Shown: one piece after another, positions 1-9,899 of the stretch
Position numbering within the stretch: the first letter of the stretch is position 1
How the letters are laid out: every line of letters begins with the position of its first letter
NCBI GenBank assembly: GCA_031081585.1
Contig: JAVHLY010000028.1
Location: forward strand, 1 to 37,203
From: Armatimonadota bacterium
GTDB taxonomy: Bacteria > Sysuimicrobiota > Sysuimicrobiia > Sysuimicrobiales > Humicultoraceae
Length of the DNA: 37,203 nt
Direction of reading: 5' to 3'
Translations under genes and position numbers: made by a program
The notes under the pieces: generated by a model
Databases searched by the model: none
Seen by the model: only the letters and a program-made list of their open reading frames with translations
Told to the model about the DNA's origin: nothing

Positions 1-585
1 CGGAAGAGGCGCGCCGCCAGGTGCGCGCTGCGCAACTGTCGGCGGATCGGCTGCGGGAACCGGTAGAAGGTCAGGCAGAGCCCGATCTCGGTGCGGAAGG
101 TCTGCGCCGCCCACTCCCCTACAGCGGACCAGCGCGCCACCCACCTCTCGTACCGGGCGAGCGCCTCCGCCCGGGACGGAGCCCGGAAGATCGCCCGGGC
201 CTCGGCCAGGCACCGGCCGCGGTGGCGTGGGGAGACGGCGCGGCGCATAGCCAGGAGGCGGTGGGGGAGGCTGAACTGGACCAGGGCTCCGGGCAGCTCG
301 GCCTGGATCGCCCGCACCACCGCCCGGTCGCCGTCACAGCACACCAGGCGGAGCCCCCGCAGACGCCCGGAGGCCTTCACCGCCCGCAGCACCGCCCGCC
401 ACCCGTCCTCCAGGTTCCCGCGCGGGCGGTCGGCCAGGAGTGGTACCGGCGTCCCGTCGGCCGTGAGCGCGGCGGCACACAGCAGCACCTGACGCCCCGA
501 CCGGTCCAGGGCGAGCCGGTCCAGGAAGAGGTAGGTGAGGTCCACCAGGAGGTTGTGCCCGTCTCGCGGGAACTTTAGACGAAGG
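1..585 (-). pseudogene. IS256/Mutator-type transposase fragment, 5'-truncated and cut by window edge
   Basis: An open minus-strand frame runs from about 585 to the left edge. It translates to a Mutator-type (IS256-like) transposase core. Visible signs are a YLFLDRLALD stretch (first acidic residue of the RNase-H-like fold), a G-N-L-E-D-G-W block, LRLVCCDGDRAV (second acidic residue), then Q-F-S-L-P-H-R-L, which resembles the family's QRCxxH segment. About 190 residues are visible. The usual N-terminal region of roughly 150-200 residues is not recognisable: upstream of about 585 the frame stays open but becomes low-complexity Ala/Pro sequence over a short tandem repeat, with no convincing start. 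No terminal inverted repeat was found. It is probably an inactive remnant next to the dnaG operon. The family call is by motif only, and the C-terminal end lies outside the window. Confidence 0.7.
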
Positions 586-851
586 TTCGGAGAGGGCGCG
601 GGGAGGGTGGGGGGCGCCGAGGGGGCAACCTCCGGCAAAGCCGCGGCCCGGGCAAGCCGCGGCCCCTGTAGCCGCCCCGGGCATGCCGCGGCCCGGGCAT
701 AAAGGGTGGGGCCACAGGCGTTGATGCCATTGGGAGGTCGGACCGGCAGGAGGGTCCTTCCGGGAACGCGAAGCCGAGGTGGCGGTCGGCAGCCGGGGGA
801 AAGGGCGGGCACCCACCGCCCTTTCCGGCTGTTCTCCGCCGGGAGTGGAGG
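586..851. other. Intergenic region upstream of dnaG
   Basis: No convincing gene is present. The stretch holds a GC-rich tandem repeat (640-700), no clear -35/-10 pair, and a Shine-Dalgarno-like GGGAG at 841-845 serving dnaG. In many bacteria rpsU lies upstream of dnaG; here it is absent and a transposase remnant occupies the position. Confidence 0.5.
640..700. repeat. Four-copy 14-16 bp tandem repeat
   Basis: Four imperfect head-to-tail copies start at 640, 656, 671 and 685. The best copies read GCCGCGGCCCGGGCA; copies two and three diverge or are shortened. Each copy contains CCGCGG and/or CCCGGG palindromes, so the block could fold into alternative hairpins. It lies between the transposase remnant and dnaG. 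Confidence 0.7.
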
Positions 852-2649
852 ATGCGTCCCCCAGGGGCAGGGATCACGGAGGAGATCCGCCAGCGGGTCG
901 ACCTGCTGGAGGTGGTCTCCGCCCACGTCACCCTGAAGCGGGCGGGGCGGCAGTACAAGGGGCTGTGCCCCTTCCACGCCGAGAAGACCCCCTCCTTCCA
1001 CGTCGACCCGGAGCGGGGGCTGTGGTACTGCTTCGGCTGTCACCTGGGCGGGACGGTCTTCGACTTCGTCATGCGCATGGAGGGGCTGACCTTCCCGGAG
1101 GCCCTGGAGGCGCTGGCGACCCGCGCCGGTGTGACGCTGCCGCGGCCGGCCGAGGAGCGGGAGGCCCGCTCGGAGCGGGAGACGATGCTGCGCGCCCTGG
1201 ACGCCGCGGCGGGCTTCTTCCGGGCCGAGCTGGAGGGGGCGCGGGGGCGGGTGGCCCGTGCCTACCTGGCGCAACGCGGGGTGGACGAGGAGACGGCACG
1301 CCGCTTCGGCCTGGGGTACGCCCCGGCGGCGTGGGACGCGCTGCTCGGGGCGCTGCGGGCGCGCGGCTTCGCCGTCGAGCTACTGGAGCGGCTGGGGCTC
1401 GTGCAGGCGCGCGAGGGGGGGCCCGGACGCGGGCACTACGACATGTTCCGCCACCGCCTCATCTTCCCCATCCACGACCTGCAGGGGCGGGTGGTGGGGT
1501 TCGGCGGGCGGGCGCTGGACGACGCGGTGCCGAAGTACCTGAACTCCCGCGAGTCGCCGGCGTTTAACAAGGGGCGGCTGCTCTACGGGCTGCCGCAGGC
1601 GCGGGAGGCGATCCGGGAGGTCGGCGAGGCGGTCGTGGTCGAAGGCTACATGGACGTGCTGGCCTGCCACCAGTTCGGGGTGCGGAACGCCGTGGCCACG
1701 CTGGGGACGGCGCTCACGGTGGACCATGTCCGCCTGCTGCGGCGGGTGGCCCCACGCGTGGTCCTGGTCTACGACGCGGACGCGCCCGGTCTGGCGGCCA
1801 CGGAGCGCGGGCTCGGGCTTTTCGAAGAGGCCGAGGTGGCCGCCCGGGTGGCGGTGCTCCCCGAGGGCGATCCCGACGCCTTCCTGCGCCGGGCGGGTGC
1901 GGACAAGTTCCGGACGCTCGTGGATCAGGCCCTGCCAATGTTCGAGTTCCGGTTCGAGCAGGCGCTGGGCCGCCATGACACGCACACGGTAGAAGGAAGG
2001 GTGGCCCTGGCCGACGAAATGCTGGCTGTCATTGCGTCTGTTGCCAATCCCGTCCGCCAGTCCGAATACGTCCGGATGGTGGCGGAACGCGCCGGCCTGG
2101 CCGAGGCGGCGTTGCGCCAGCGCCTGGCGGCCGGGCCGCGCCGGGGCAACTCCGGCCGCCCCGCGCCGCCCCCGGTCCTCGAGCCCGCGTCGGGACGCGA
2201 GCGGGCCGAGCACGACCTGGTCTGGCTGATGGTGCACGACCTGCAGGCCCGCGCCGCGGTGCGGCGGCACCTGCAGGCGGCGGATTTCGAGCATCCCCGG
2301 TACGCCAAGCTGGCGCGCGTCCTGCTGGAGAGCGACGAGGCGGCCGAGGCCCTGTGCGATCGGGTCGACGCGGAGGCGGTCGCCGACCTGACGCGCCTGC
2401 TGTTTAGGCCGGTGGACCTGGCGGAAAAGGTCAGGGAGCGGGTGCTGACGGACTGCGTCCGGCTGCTGCAGGCCGAACGGCTGCGCGCCGCGCAGGACCG
2501 GGTCAGCCGCGAGCTCGCCGCCGCCGAGCGGGCGGGCGATGTCGGGCGATTGCGACAGCTGCAGGCGGAGGTCCTGCGGCTGCAGCTGGCGGTGCGGCGC
2601 CTGCGTGCGGGCACCGCCGAGGGGGCTCCCCGGAAGGGGGGTGATGGCG

Positions 2650-3780
<1,131 letters not shown>

Positions 3781-3818
3781 CCGCCCCGCGGGCCACGGCG
3801 GCGGGTGCGGTCGACCCT

Positions 3819-3851
3819 GCACGCCCGCCGGGATCGTCCCGGCGGGCGTGC
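3819..3851 (+). terminator. Hairpin terminator after sigA
   Basis: A perfect 15-bp inverted repeat (3819-3833 pairing with 3837-3851) with a 3-nt loop lies 38 nt after the sigA stop. It is followed by TCCTCGTCC rather than a clean T-run. It also faces the convergent secreted-protein gene ending at 3915, so it may act in both directions. Confidence 0.7.
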
Positions 3852-3914
3852 TCCTCGTCCGCAACCGGGGATCGCCCGCGGCGGGCCGCCGTCCTGCGGG
3901 GGATCACCCTCGCG

Positions 3915-4502
3915 TCATCGCCCGCCCGTCGCCGCCAGCCCGGCCACCAGGCCGCACCACACGGTCGGCGGGACGGCCGCAGCGAACCAGACCGTGACCG
4001 GATGGCCGGCGACGAGGAGGTGGACCGCCACCCCGCCGCCGGCCCCCGGGCAGCGCGCCGCCGGTCCTGACGCGTAGAGGGCCGCCCGGCACCCCGGCTG
4101 CGCCCGCTGCGCCGTCAGCCACGCTGTCGGATTGTCGACCCGTCCCGGGACCTCGAGGCGGGCCACAACAGCCGCCGCAGCACGAAAGCGCAGCGTCCGC
4201 CCCTCCACCTGGACCGTCCACGTGGGGGGATACGCAAGCCGCAGGCCCAGGGCCGGCAGATCCAGGCGCCGCCATCCTGCAGCAGGCCCGTCTTCCAGCC
4301 GGCAGGGCCGGGAGAGGCGAGGAAGTGGGGGGAGGTCCGGTCCTGCCGGTGCCGCTCCCACGGGGCGCGCGGAGAGCCCGGTCCCCGCCGGTGCCACCCC
4401 CATGGGGAGCGCGGAGAGGCCGGGCCCGGCCGGCCCTGCCCAGAGGGGAGGGCAGCGGGCCAGGGCCAGCAGCGCCGCCATCACGAGGCCCGTCTTCCGC
4501 AT
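3915..4502 (-). CDS. Small secreted hypothetical protein
   Basis: No family is recognised. The 195-residue product begins MRKTGLVMAALLALARC, a typical Sec signal peptide with a positive start and a hydrophobic core; the Cys17 could mark either a lipoprotein or ordinary cleavage nearby. A 14-residue tandem repeat rich in Gly/Ala/Pro follows, then a globular part containing LGLRLAYPPTWTVQVEGRTLRF, which resembles extracytoplasmic proteins with a 'YPxxW' strand. ATG 4502 has GAGGAGG at 4504-4510, a strong ribosome binding site that overlaps the stop of the upstream Asp-box protein gene; the two genes are only 7 nt apart and probably form one operon. They may act together outside the membrane, but this is inference only. 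Confidence 0.7.
   Translation of the reverse strand: MRKTGLVMAALLALARCPPLWAGPAGPGLSALPMGVAPAGTGLSARPVGAAPAGPDLPPLPRLSRPCRLEDGPAAGWRRLDLPALGLRLAYPPTWTVQVEGRTLRFRAAAAVVARLEVPGRVDNPTAWLTAQRAQPGCRAALYASGPAARCPGAGGGVAVHLLVAGHPVTVWFAAAVPPTVWCGLVAGLAATGGR
4345..4428 (-). repeat. 42-bp tandem repeat inside secreted-protein gene
   Basis: Two adjacent 42-bp units (anchors GCCGGT at 4345 and 4387), with a partial third, encode 14-residue repeats of the type A-G-x-G-L-S-A-x-P-x-G-x-A-P directly after the signal peptide. The repeat length is a multiple of three, so copy-number change would keep the frame. Confidence 0.65.
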
Positions 4503-4509
4503 GTCCTCC

Positions 4510-6277
4510 TCAGGGCTGGGCGAAGAAGACGGTGGGGATCAGGTTCACCGCCCCGTTGTTCCGCCCGTCCGCCCAGGTGATGAGGGCCCGGTCCTTCACC
4601 GCCCGCACGTCGATGTAGTCACCGAAGTTGGGGATGATGCTGTTGAGCGGTGTGGCCCGGCACCAGTTGGTGGTCCGGGTGGTCACGCGGGCCGGGGAGC
4701 TCCAGGTCTGCCCCCCGTCGAGCGAGCGCACCAGGAAGACGTCCACCAGCGAGCTCACCCGGCTCTGGCGCAGGATCGGGTTGTCCAGCGGACCTCCCAC
4801 TCGCACCGAGCACTCCAGGTCGTTGGGGTCCTTCGTCACGTTCACCTCGCGGCTCTGATAGTAGACGACCGTGGCCACGCCCCGCCCGTCGACCGCCACC
4901 GCCGGCCAGAACTGGATGCGCCGGTCGGCCCGCCGGTGCAGCGGGATGGGGGCGCTCCAGTGCTCCCCCTGGTCGTCGGAGAAGATCACGTAGACGTCGG
5001 TGTCCTGCCCGAAGGGTGCCGTCCCGGCGGCGGCCCGGCAGTCCTGGTAGGTGACGAGGATCCGCCCGGCGTGCTTGCCCGTCCGGATGACGTCGATGCG
5101 CGGGAAGTCGTTGGTGACGGTGCGGTTGTAGCCGGCCGGCGGGTTGAGCGCCCCGGAGCAGAGGGAGACCAGCGTCCGCCGCGACCCGAAGCTCTGCCCC
5201 TGGTCCAGCGAGCGGCGGAAGGCGATGGTGGCCCGCGGCAGCCCACTGGGTCCCCCCGCCCAGGAGCGGCGCGAACCAGCCGCGCTCCCAGACGATGTAC
5301 AGCTCCCCGCTGGGGCCTACCGCGGGGGCGGAGCCCTGGTTCACGATGCCGTCCTGGCCGCAGGTCGGATCCTTGGGATCCGTGACGAAGGCCTCGTCCG
5401 GCTGGACGATCCGCCGGCTCCAGGTCGTCCCTCCGTCGAGGGAGCGGTAGAGTTCGATCTGCCCGAAGCCGAAGAACGGCTGGCGGCACAGCTCGATGAA
5501 GTTGGTCACGGTCACGTAGACGGCGCTCCCGTCGGCGGTCATGGCCTCCTTGTCGAGGAAGTCGTCGGGGTAGTTGGGCGACTGGAGGAGGACGGCGTCC
5601 GTCCAGGCGAAGCCCTTGCCGCTGAAGCGCCCCCGGTGGACGCTCACGCCCGCCGGCGGACCCGCCGGGTCCTGGTCCTCCCACACCGCCAAATTGCTGA
5701 AGTAGAGGGTCGTCTCCCCCTTCCCGGTTCCTGCGGCGGCCAGCCAGGGGTCGCCGCGCGTGACGTAGCGCCCGGTGGCACTCTGCCCGCGCCTCCCGGG
5801 ACCCAGCGCGACCACCGAGCCGGGTGGGGGAGCCCCGGCGTCGGTCCAGCTCGCCCCGCCGTTGGTGGAGACGCCAAAGCCCGACAGCCCCAGGGCCGGT
5901 GGGGGGCCGAAGGGGGCGAAGGCGAACCCCTCGCCGTCGTTCCAGCCGGCGACGAGCTTCTGCCCGTCGGGGGTCGACGCCAGTGTGGTCTCGCTCGCCC
6001 CCACGCGCAGGGAGTCGCCGGGGCGCTGGCGCTTGCTGACCTGGACGTTGGTTACGGTCTCGGCCTCCTCCGTCGGGGCGTTCCCCACCCTGGCCTGCCC
6101 GGCGGCCGTAGGGGAGCCCTCGCCGGGATCCGGGGGCACTGGCGACATCCGGACCAGCCGCTTCAACTCCCGCGAGCTGGGGGCGGTCGACTGGCCGTAG
6201 CCCAGCGCCACGACCAGGACGACGAGGAGACCGGCCATGCTCACCACGGCAAACCCTCTGCGGGTGCGCCAGCGCAT
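4510..6277 (-). CDS. Secreted Asp-box (BNR) beta-propeller protein, frameshifted
   Basis: This is an extracytoplasmic sialidase-fold protein of about 588 residues if the frame is repaired. ATG 6277 follows GGGAGGGG and opens a signal peptide (VVSMAGLLVVLVVALGYG). Five Asp-box motifs (S-x-D/N-x-G-x-x-W/F) are visible: STNGGASWTD, SLDGGTTWSR, SLDQGQSFGS, SDDQGEHWSA and SLDGGQTWSS. The first two lie before the break and the last three after it. The break is at a run of six C on the plus strand (5252-5257): removing one base joins ...LLGGG to PSGLPRATIAFRRSLD and continues to the stop at 4510. Asp-box propellers occur in sialidases and many non-enzymatic secreted proteins; no catalytic sialidase signature was identified, so the activity is unknown. 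It is probably co-transcribed with the small secreted protein downstream. Confidence 0.8.
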
Positions 6278-6553
6278 TGCTTTCCCCTCCCGGCAGTCCG
6301 CGCGTCGGCCCCACAGGGCTCCCCGACCGGAGGCGCTTCCCGCCGGTGCAGGCCCGCAGGTCGACCGCGCGCTGGATGATGGGTGGTTCCCGGGAAGATT
6401 GCGGGGGGTCCAGAGCTCTTCCTTCCACCGTTTGGAGGAGCTCGAACCGGTGACGGGAACAGGCAGGGGGCAGGACCCGTGCTGTCCGCGGGCCGGGCCA
6501 GACCGCCCCGCGGGGCGTGTTGATTCAGTTGACCCGGAGTCGCAGCACATCGA

Positions 6554-6598
6554 TGAGGCAATGCCCCGGCCTCGCTTGGATGCACTGTGAGGCAATGC
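6554..6598 (+). repeat. Exact 11-bp direct repeat upstream of ahcY promoter
   Basis: TGAGGCAATGC occurs at 6554-6564 and again at 6588-6598, 34 bp apart (about three helical turns). The second copy ends 5 bp before a TTGACA box. The placement suggests paired sites for an activator or repressor of ahcY, but no regulator is known from the window. Confidence 0.55.
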
Positions 6599-6603
6599 GG
6601 CGT

Positions 6604-6633
6604 TTGACACGGCTCCGCGGAGTGTGGGACGAT
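6604..6633 (+). promoter_or_regulatory. Candidate sigma-70 promoter for ahcY
   Basis: A consensus -35 (TTGACA, 6604-6609) is followed after 18 bp by GACGAT (6628-6633), a weak -10 keeping the key A2, A5 and T6 positions. It lies 70-100 nt upstream of the ahcY start. Confidence 0.4.
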
Positions 6634-6705
6634 GCATCGTTACGTCGAGCCGGGAGCGTCTGGCCGGCCGGGGCATCAGGCCGGGAGTGGTCCGTGTGAG
6701 GGGCG

Positions 6706-7983
6706 GTGGCTGCCGTGGAACCGGTGGGGATGGCCTTTGACGTACGAGACCTGGCCCTGACCGCCGCCGGCCGGGCCCGGCTGGCCTGGGCGGAGCGGGA
6801 GATGCCCGTGCTGGCCCGCCTCCGCCAGCGCTTCGCCCGCGAGCGCCCTCTGGCCGGCATCCGCATCGCCGCCTGCCTCCACGTCACCACCGAGACCGGG
6901 ATCCTCATGCGGACGCTGGTCGCCGGCGGAGCCACGGTCCGGCTGTGCGCCAGCAACCCGCTCTCGACGCAGGACGACGTGGCCGCCGCGCTGGTGGAGG
7001 AGCAGATCCCCGTCTTCGCCATCAAGGGGGAGGACCGCGACACCTACTACCGCCACATCGGCCAGGCTCTGGACATTCGCCCCCACGTGACGATGGACGA
7101 CGGGGCCGACCTCGTCTCCACCATCCACAGCGCTCGCACCGAGCTCCTGGCGGAGGTCATCGGCGGCACGGAGGAGACCACCACCGGCGTGGTCCGCCTG
7201 CGGGCAATGGCGCGCGACGGCGTCCTGCGTTACCCCATTATCGCCGTGAACGACGCCCGGACGAAGCGCCTCTTCGACAACCGCTACGGGACCGGCCAGT
7301 CCACCATCGACGGCATCCTCCGCGCCACCAACCTCCTGCTGGCCGGGCGGGTCGTCGTCGTCTGCGGCTACGGGCCCGTCGGCCGGGGCGTGGCGATGCG
7401 GGCGCGGGGGATGGGGGCCCGGGTGATCGTCACCGAGGTGGACCCGCTGCCGGCGCTGGAAGCGGTGATGGAAGGCTACCAGGTCATGCCTTTGCTGGAG
7501 GCGGCCGCGCTGGGGGACCTCTTCATCACCGCCACCGGCAACCGCGACGTCATCCGGCGGGAGCACTTCGAGCGGATGAAGGACGGGGTCATCCTGGGAA
7601 ACAGCGGGCACTTCAACGTGGAGATCGACGTCGCCGCCCTGGCGGATCTGGCCCGCAGCCGGCGGACGGTGCGCCCTTACGTGGAGGAGTTCCTCCTCCA
7701 GGACGGCCGTCGCCTCTACCTGCTGGCGGAAGGGCGTCTAGTCAACCTGGCGACCGCGGAGGGGCACCCCGCGGCGGTCATGGACATGAGCTTCGCCAAC
7801 CAGGCCCTGGCCGTGGAGTACCTGGTGCGGGAAGGCCGCGGGCTGCGCCCCGACGTCTACCCGGTCCCGCAGGCGCTCGACGACCAGGTGGCCGCCCTCA
7901 AGCTCGCGGCCATGGGCGTGGCGATCGATACCCTCACCCCCGAGCAGCAGCGCTACCTGAGCTCCTGGGAAGAGGGCACCTGA
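6706..7983 (+). CDS. ahcY: Adenosylhomocysteinase (S-adenosylhomocysteine hydrolase)
   Basis: The enzyme reversibly hydrolyses S-adenosylhomocysteine to adenosine and homocysteine, removing the product inhibitor of methyltransferases; it is cytosolic and carries bound NAD. The 425-residue protein matches the family in length. Substrate-site segments are intact: [26 protein letters not shown], and [18 protein letters not shown] (catalytic Lys and Asp). The NAD-binding Rossmann motif is [12 protein letters not shown], and the C-terminal [19 protein letters not shown] segment is typical. GTG 6706 gives the longest form; ATG 6730 ([10 protein letters not shown]), preceded by GGTGGGG, fits family N-termini and may be the real start. 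It stands alone with its own candidate promoter and is followed 53 nt later by the ComF-type gene. Confidence 0.96.
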   Translation: MAAVEPVGMAFDVRDLALTAAGRARLAWAEREMPVLARLRQRFARERPLAGIRIAACLHVTTETGILMRTLVAGGATVRLCASNPLSTQDDVAAALVEEQIPVFAIKGEDRDTYYRHIGQALDIRPHVTMDDGADLVSTIHSARTELLAEVIGGTEETTTGVVRLRAMARDGVLRYPIIAVNDARTKRLFDNRYGTGQSTIDGILRATNLLLAGRVVVVCGYGPVGRGVAMRARGMGARVIVTEVDPLPALEAVMEGYQVMPLLEAAALGDLFITATGNRDVIRREHFERMKDGVILGNSGHFNVEIDVAALADLARSRRTVRPYVEEFLLQDGRRLYLLAEGRLVNLATAEGHPAAVMDMSFANQALAVEYLVREGRGLRPDVYPVPQALDDQVAALKLAAMGVAIDTLTPEQQRYLSSWEEGT

Positions 7984-8036
7984 GCCGCGCCGTCGACCCC
8001 CCCTGAAATTTCCGCGCCGCTGCCGATGAGCAGGAT

Positions 8037-8909
8037 GTGGCGGACCCTGGGCGGGGATGGGGCGGAGGGGGCCGGGCTGGCCGTGGATGGGCCGGGCGAT
8101 GGGCCGGGCGTGAGTGGGCGCTCGGTGTACTCGGCGGCCTCTCCGCGCTCCTCTTTCCCCCGCGGTGTGCAGGCTGCCACCGGCCCGGCCCGGTGGGCCT
8201 GTGCGCGGACTGTCTGCGGGGCCTGGCGGGGATCGCGGTCCCCCTCTGCGGTCGGTGTGGCGTCCCGGTGCTGGACGGTCGCGCGACCGGCGGTCGTCTC
8301 TGCGTCCGGTGCCTCCTCCACCCGCCGCCCTTCCGGACCGTGCGGGCGCTGGGGCTCTTCCAGGGTCATCTGCGCCGGGCCGTCCACCGCTTCAAGTTCG
8401 CTGCGGCGGTGGACGTTGGCCGTGCCCTGGGCCGGCAGCTGGGGGAGGCGCTCGCCCGGGAGGGGGTGGTCGCCGCCCGGGCGGTGCTGGTCCCGGTCCC
8501 CGCCCACCCGGACGCCCTGCGCGCACGGGGCTACCATCCGGCGGCGATCCTGGCGCGCGCCGTGGCGGAGGTCCTGCGCCTCCCGCTCCTGGAGGAGGCG
8601 CTCAGGCGAATCCGGGCGGGCCCTCCGCAACGCGGTCTGGGGTATGCCGACCGGGTGCGCAACGTGCGTCACGCCTTTGCCTCCACGCCGCTGGCGTCGT
8701 CGGTAGGGTGTCGGCCCGTCTGGCTCGTGGACGACGTCATGACGAGCGGCGCGACGGCGGCGGCCTGTGCCGAGCTGCTGCTCGCCACAGGCGCAGCATC
8801 CGTCAGCGTGGCTGTGGTCGCCCGTGCGGTCCTCCCACCGACGGCGACGTCAGGTGGAGGAGCGGCAGGCGCGCCACCGAGCACAGGCCCGCGGGGGCCT
8901 CCAGGATGA
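8037..8909 (+). CDS. comF: ComF family phosphoribosyltransferase-like protein
   Basis: This is a member of the ComF/GntX family, linked to DNA uptake and processing of incoming single-stranded DNA in naturally competent bacteria. The N-terminal part carries Cys pairs of the family's zinc finger (CAGC, CADC, CGRC, CVRC). The middle has LRRAVHRFKFAAAVDVGRALG, VLVPVPAHPDALRARGYHPA and QRGLGYADRVRNV, all characteristic. The C-terminal phosphoribosyltransferase (PRPP) loop is VWLVDDVMTSGATAAAC. The GTG at 8037 is the only clear in-frame start before the zinc finger; the first 30 residues are Gly/Arg-rich and the true start is uncertain. The last 107 nt overlap the end of the convergent oxidoreductase gene, giving an atypical Gly/Pro-rich tail of about 25 residues. 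No other competence genes are nearby. Confidence 0.88.
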   Translation: MADPGRGWGGGGRAGRGWAGRWAGREWALGVLGGLSALLFPPRCAGCHRPGPVGLCADCLRGLAGIAVPLCGRCGVPVLDGRATGGRLCVRCLLHPPPFRTVRALGLFQGHLRRAVHRFKFAAAVDVGRALGRQLGEALAREGVVAARAVLVPVPAHPDALRARGYHPAAILARAVAEVLRLPLLEEALRRIRAGPPQRGLGYADRVRNVRHAFASTPLASSVGCRPVWLVDDVMTSGATAAACAELLLATGAASVSVAVVARAVLPPTATSGGGAAGAPPSTGPRGPPG

Positions 8910-9798
8910 GCGGGAGGGCATTCGCGACGATGGCCCAGGTGGCCACGTCACCGTGGATGCCCCCCGCCACCTCCAGCTGAAGCATGGGGTGCCCATAGAG
9001 AGTAACGGCATCGCGGCCGGGAAGCCCGACGGCCATCTGCAGGTCGAGCCAAAGGGAAGGGGCCTCCGGGACGTCACCCGGGCGCCGGCCCCACACCACC
9101 TGATGGACGCCCGTGACCAGCCCGTCCGGGCCCACCAGCGGGGCGATCTCCTCCCCCAGATCGGTGAGGTCCCATCCCAGCGCGTCTGCGATCATGGCGG
9201 CGGACTCGGGGAGGCCGACGTGTCCCAGGCGGCCTTCCCGCACCCCCGCCGCGAAAGCGGCCGGAGTGAGGCCCACACCCACTTTGTGCTGGAGCTGCTC
9301 CCGGCGGCGGCCCACGTCCACCCGGCGCTCCACCACGACCCGGTCGACCCGCTCGCAGGGAGCGGTCAGGAGCAGGGGCAGGGCGTCCATGGCGAACCCC
9401 GGGTTCACCCCCAGGCCGACGACGGTGATCCCCCGGCGGCGCGCCAGCGCGTCCAGCCGGCGGGCGACCTCGGGGTACCTGCGCCAGGGGAAGGCCAACT
9501 CCTCGCAGGTCGAGGTGACGTGGAGGCCGGCTTCCACCAGCGTCTCCAGCTGCGGCAACACGGCGAGCAACCGCGACCCGGTGGAGTGGACGGCGACCTG
9601 TGCGCCGGCCCGGAGGGCGTCGGCGGGGTCGGCCGTCACCTCGACCCCGAGCGGCGGTCCGTCGAGCAGGGTGCCCAGGTCCCGGCCGACCTTGGCCGGG
9701 TCGATGTCGACCGCGCCGACGATCTGGTGACCCCGCTCGAGGAGGACCCGGGCGATGCCCAGGCCGATCGGCCCAAGCCCGTAGTGGATGACCCTCAT
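8803..9798 (-). CDS. DapB-like NAD(P)-dependent reductase (2,4-diaminopentanoate dehydrogenase-like)
   Basis: The 331-residue protein has a Rossmann N-terminus (MRVIHYGLGPIGLGIARVLLERG) with an acidic VDIDPAKVG after strand two, as in dihydrodipicolinate reductase-fold enzymes. Segments STGSRL, STCEELAFPW and GLGVNPGFAMDALPLLLTA match the family that includes 2,4-diaminopentanoate dehydrogenase, an amino-acid dehydrogenase of ornithine fermentation. True DapB is shorter (about 250 residues). I chose ATG 9798 because the fold starts immediately; the frame extends upstream to 9909 without coding character. The gene diverges from a class I/II aminotransferase across about 100 nt, so a shared role in amino-acid oxidation or transamination is plausible. 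The substrate is not determinable from sequence. Its 3' end overlaps the ComF gene tail to tail. Confidence 0.82.
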   Translation of the reverse strand: MRVIHYGLGPIGLGIARVLLERGHQIVGAVDIDPAKVGRDLGTLLDGPPLGVEVTADPADALRAGAQVAVHSTGSRLLAVLPQLETLVEAGLHVTSTCEELAFPWRRYPEVARRLDALARRRGITVVGLGVNPGFAMDALPLLLTAPCERVDRVVVERRVDVGRRREQLQHKVGVGLTPAAFAAGVREGRLGHVGLPESAAMIADALGWDLTDLGEEIAPLVGPDGLVTGVHQVVWGRRPGDVPEAPSLWLDLQMAVGLPGRDAVTLYGHPMLQLEVAGGIHGDVATWAIVANALPLILEAPAGLCSVARLPLLHLTSPSVGGPHGRPQPR

Positions 9799-9899
9799 GC
9801 GCGGAATTCTACCAGCGCGCGGTCCTCCCGGGGTGGGGGCGGAGGGAGGGATGCCCCGGCAGTCGAAACCCGCACAGGACACCCAAGGAGGCGAGGCAC

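Larger units (their letters stand above)
6278..6705. other. 428-bp divergent intergenic region
   Basis: The region separates the minus-strand Asp-box gene from ahcY. It holds an exact 11-bp direct repeat and a candidate promoter for ahcY, listed separately. I see no open frame with coding character, and no match by eye to the SAH riboswitch consensus. Confidence 0.5.

Noticed and set aside
6278-6705. SAH riboswitch upstream of ahcY
   Set aside because: The location is right, but I could not find the conserved SAH riboswitch core (a GAGGxGCGCUGC-like segment with its pairing partners) by eye. A covariance-model search would settle it.
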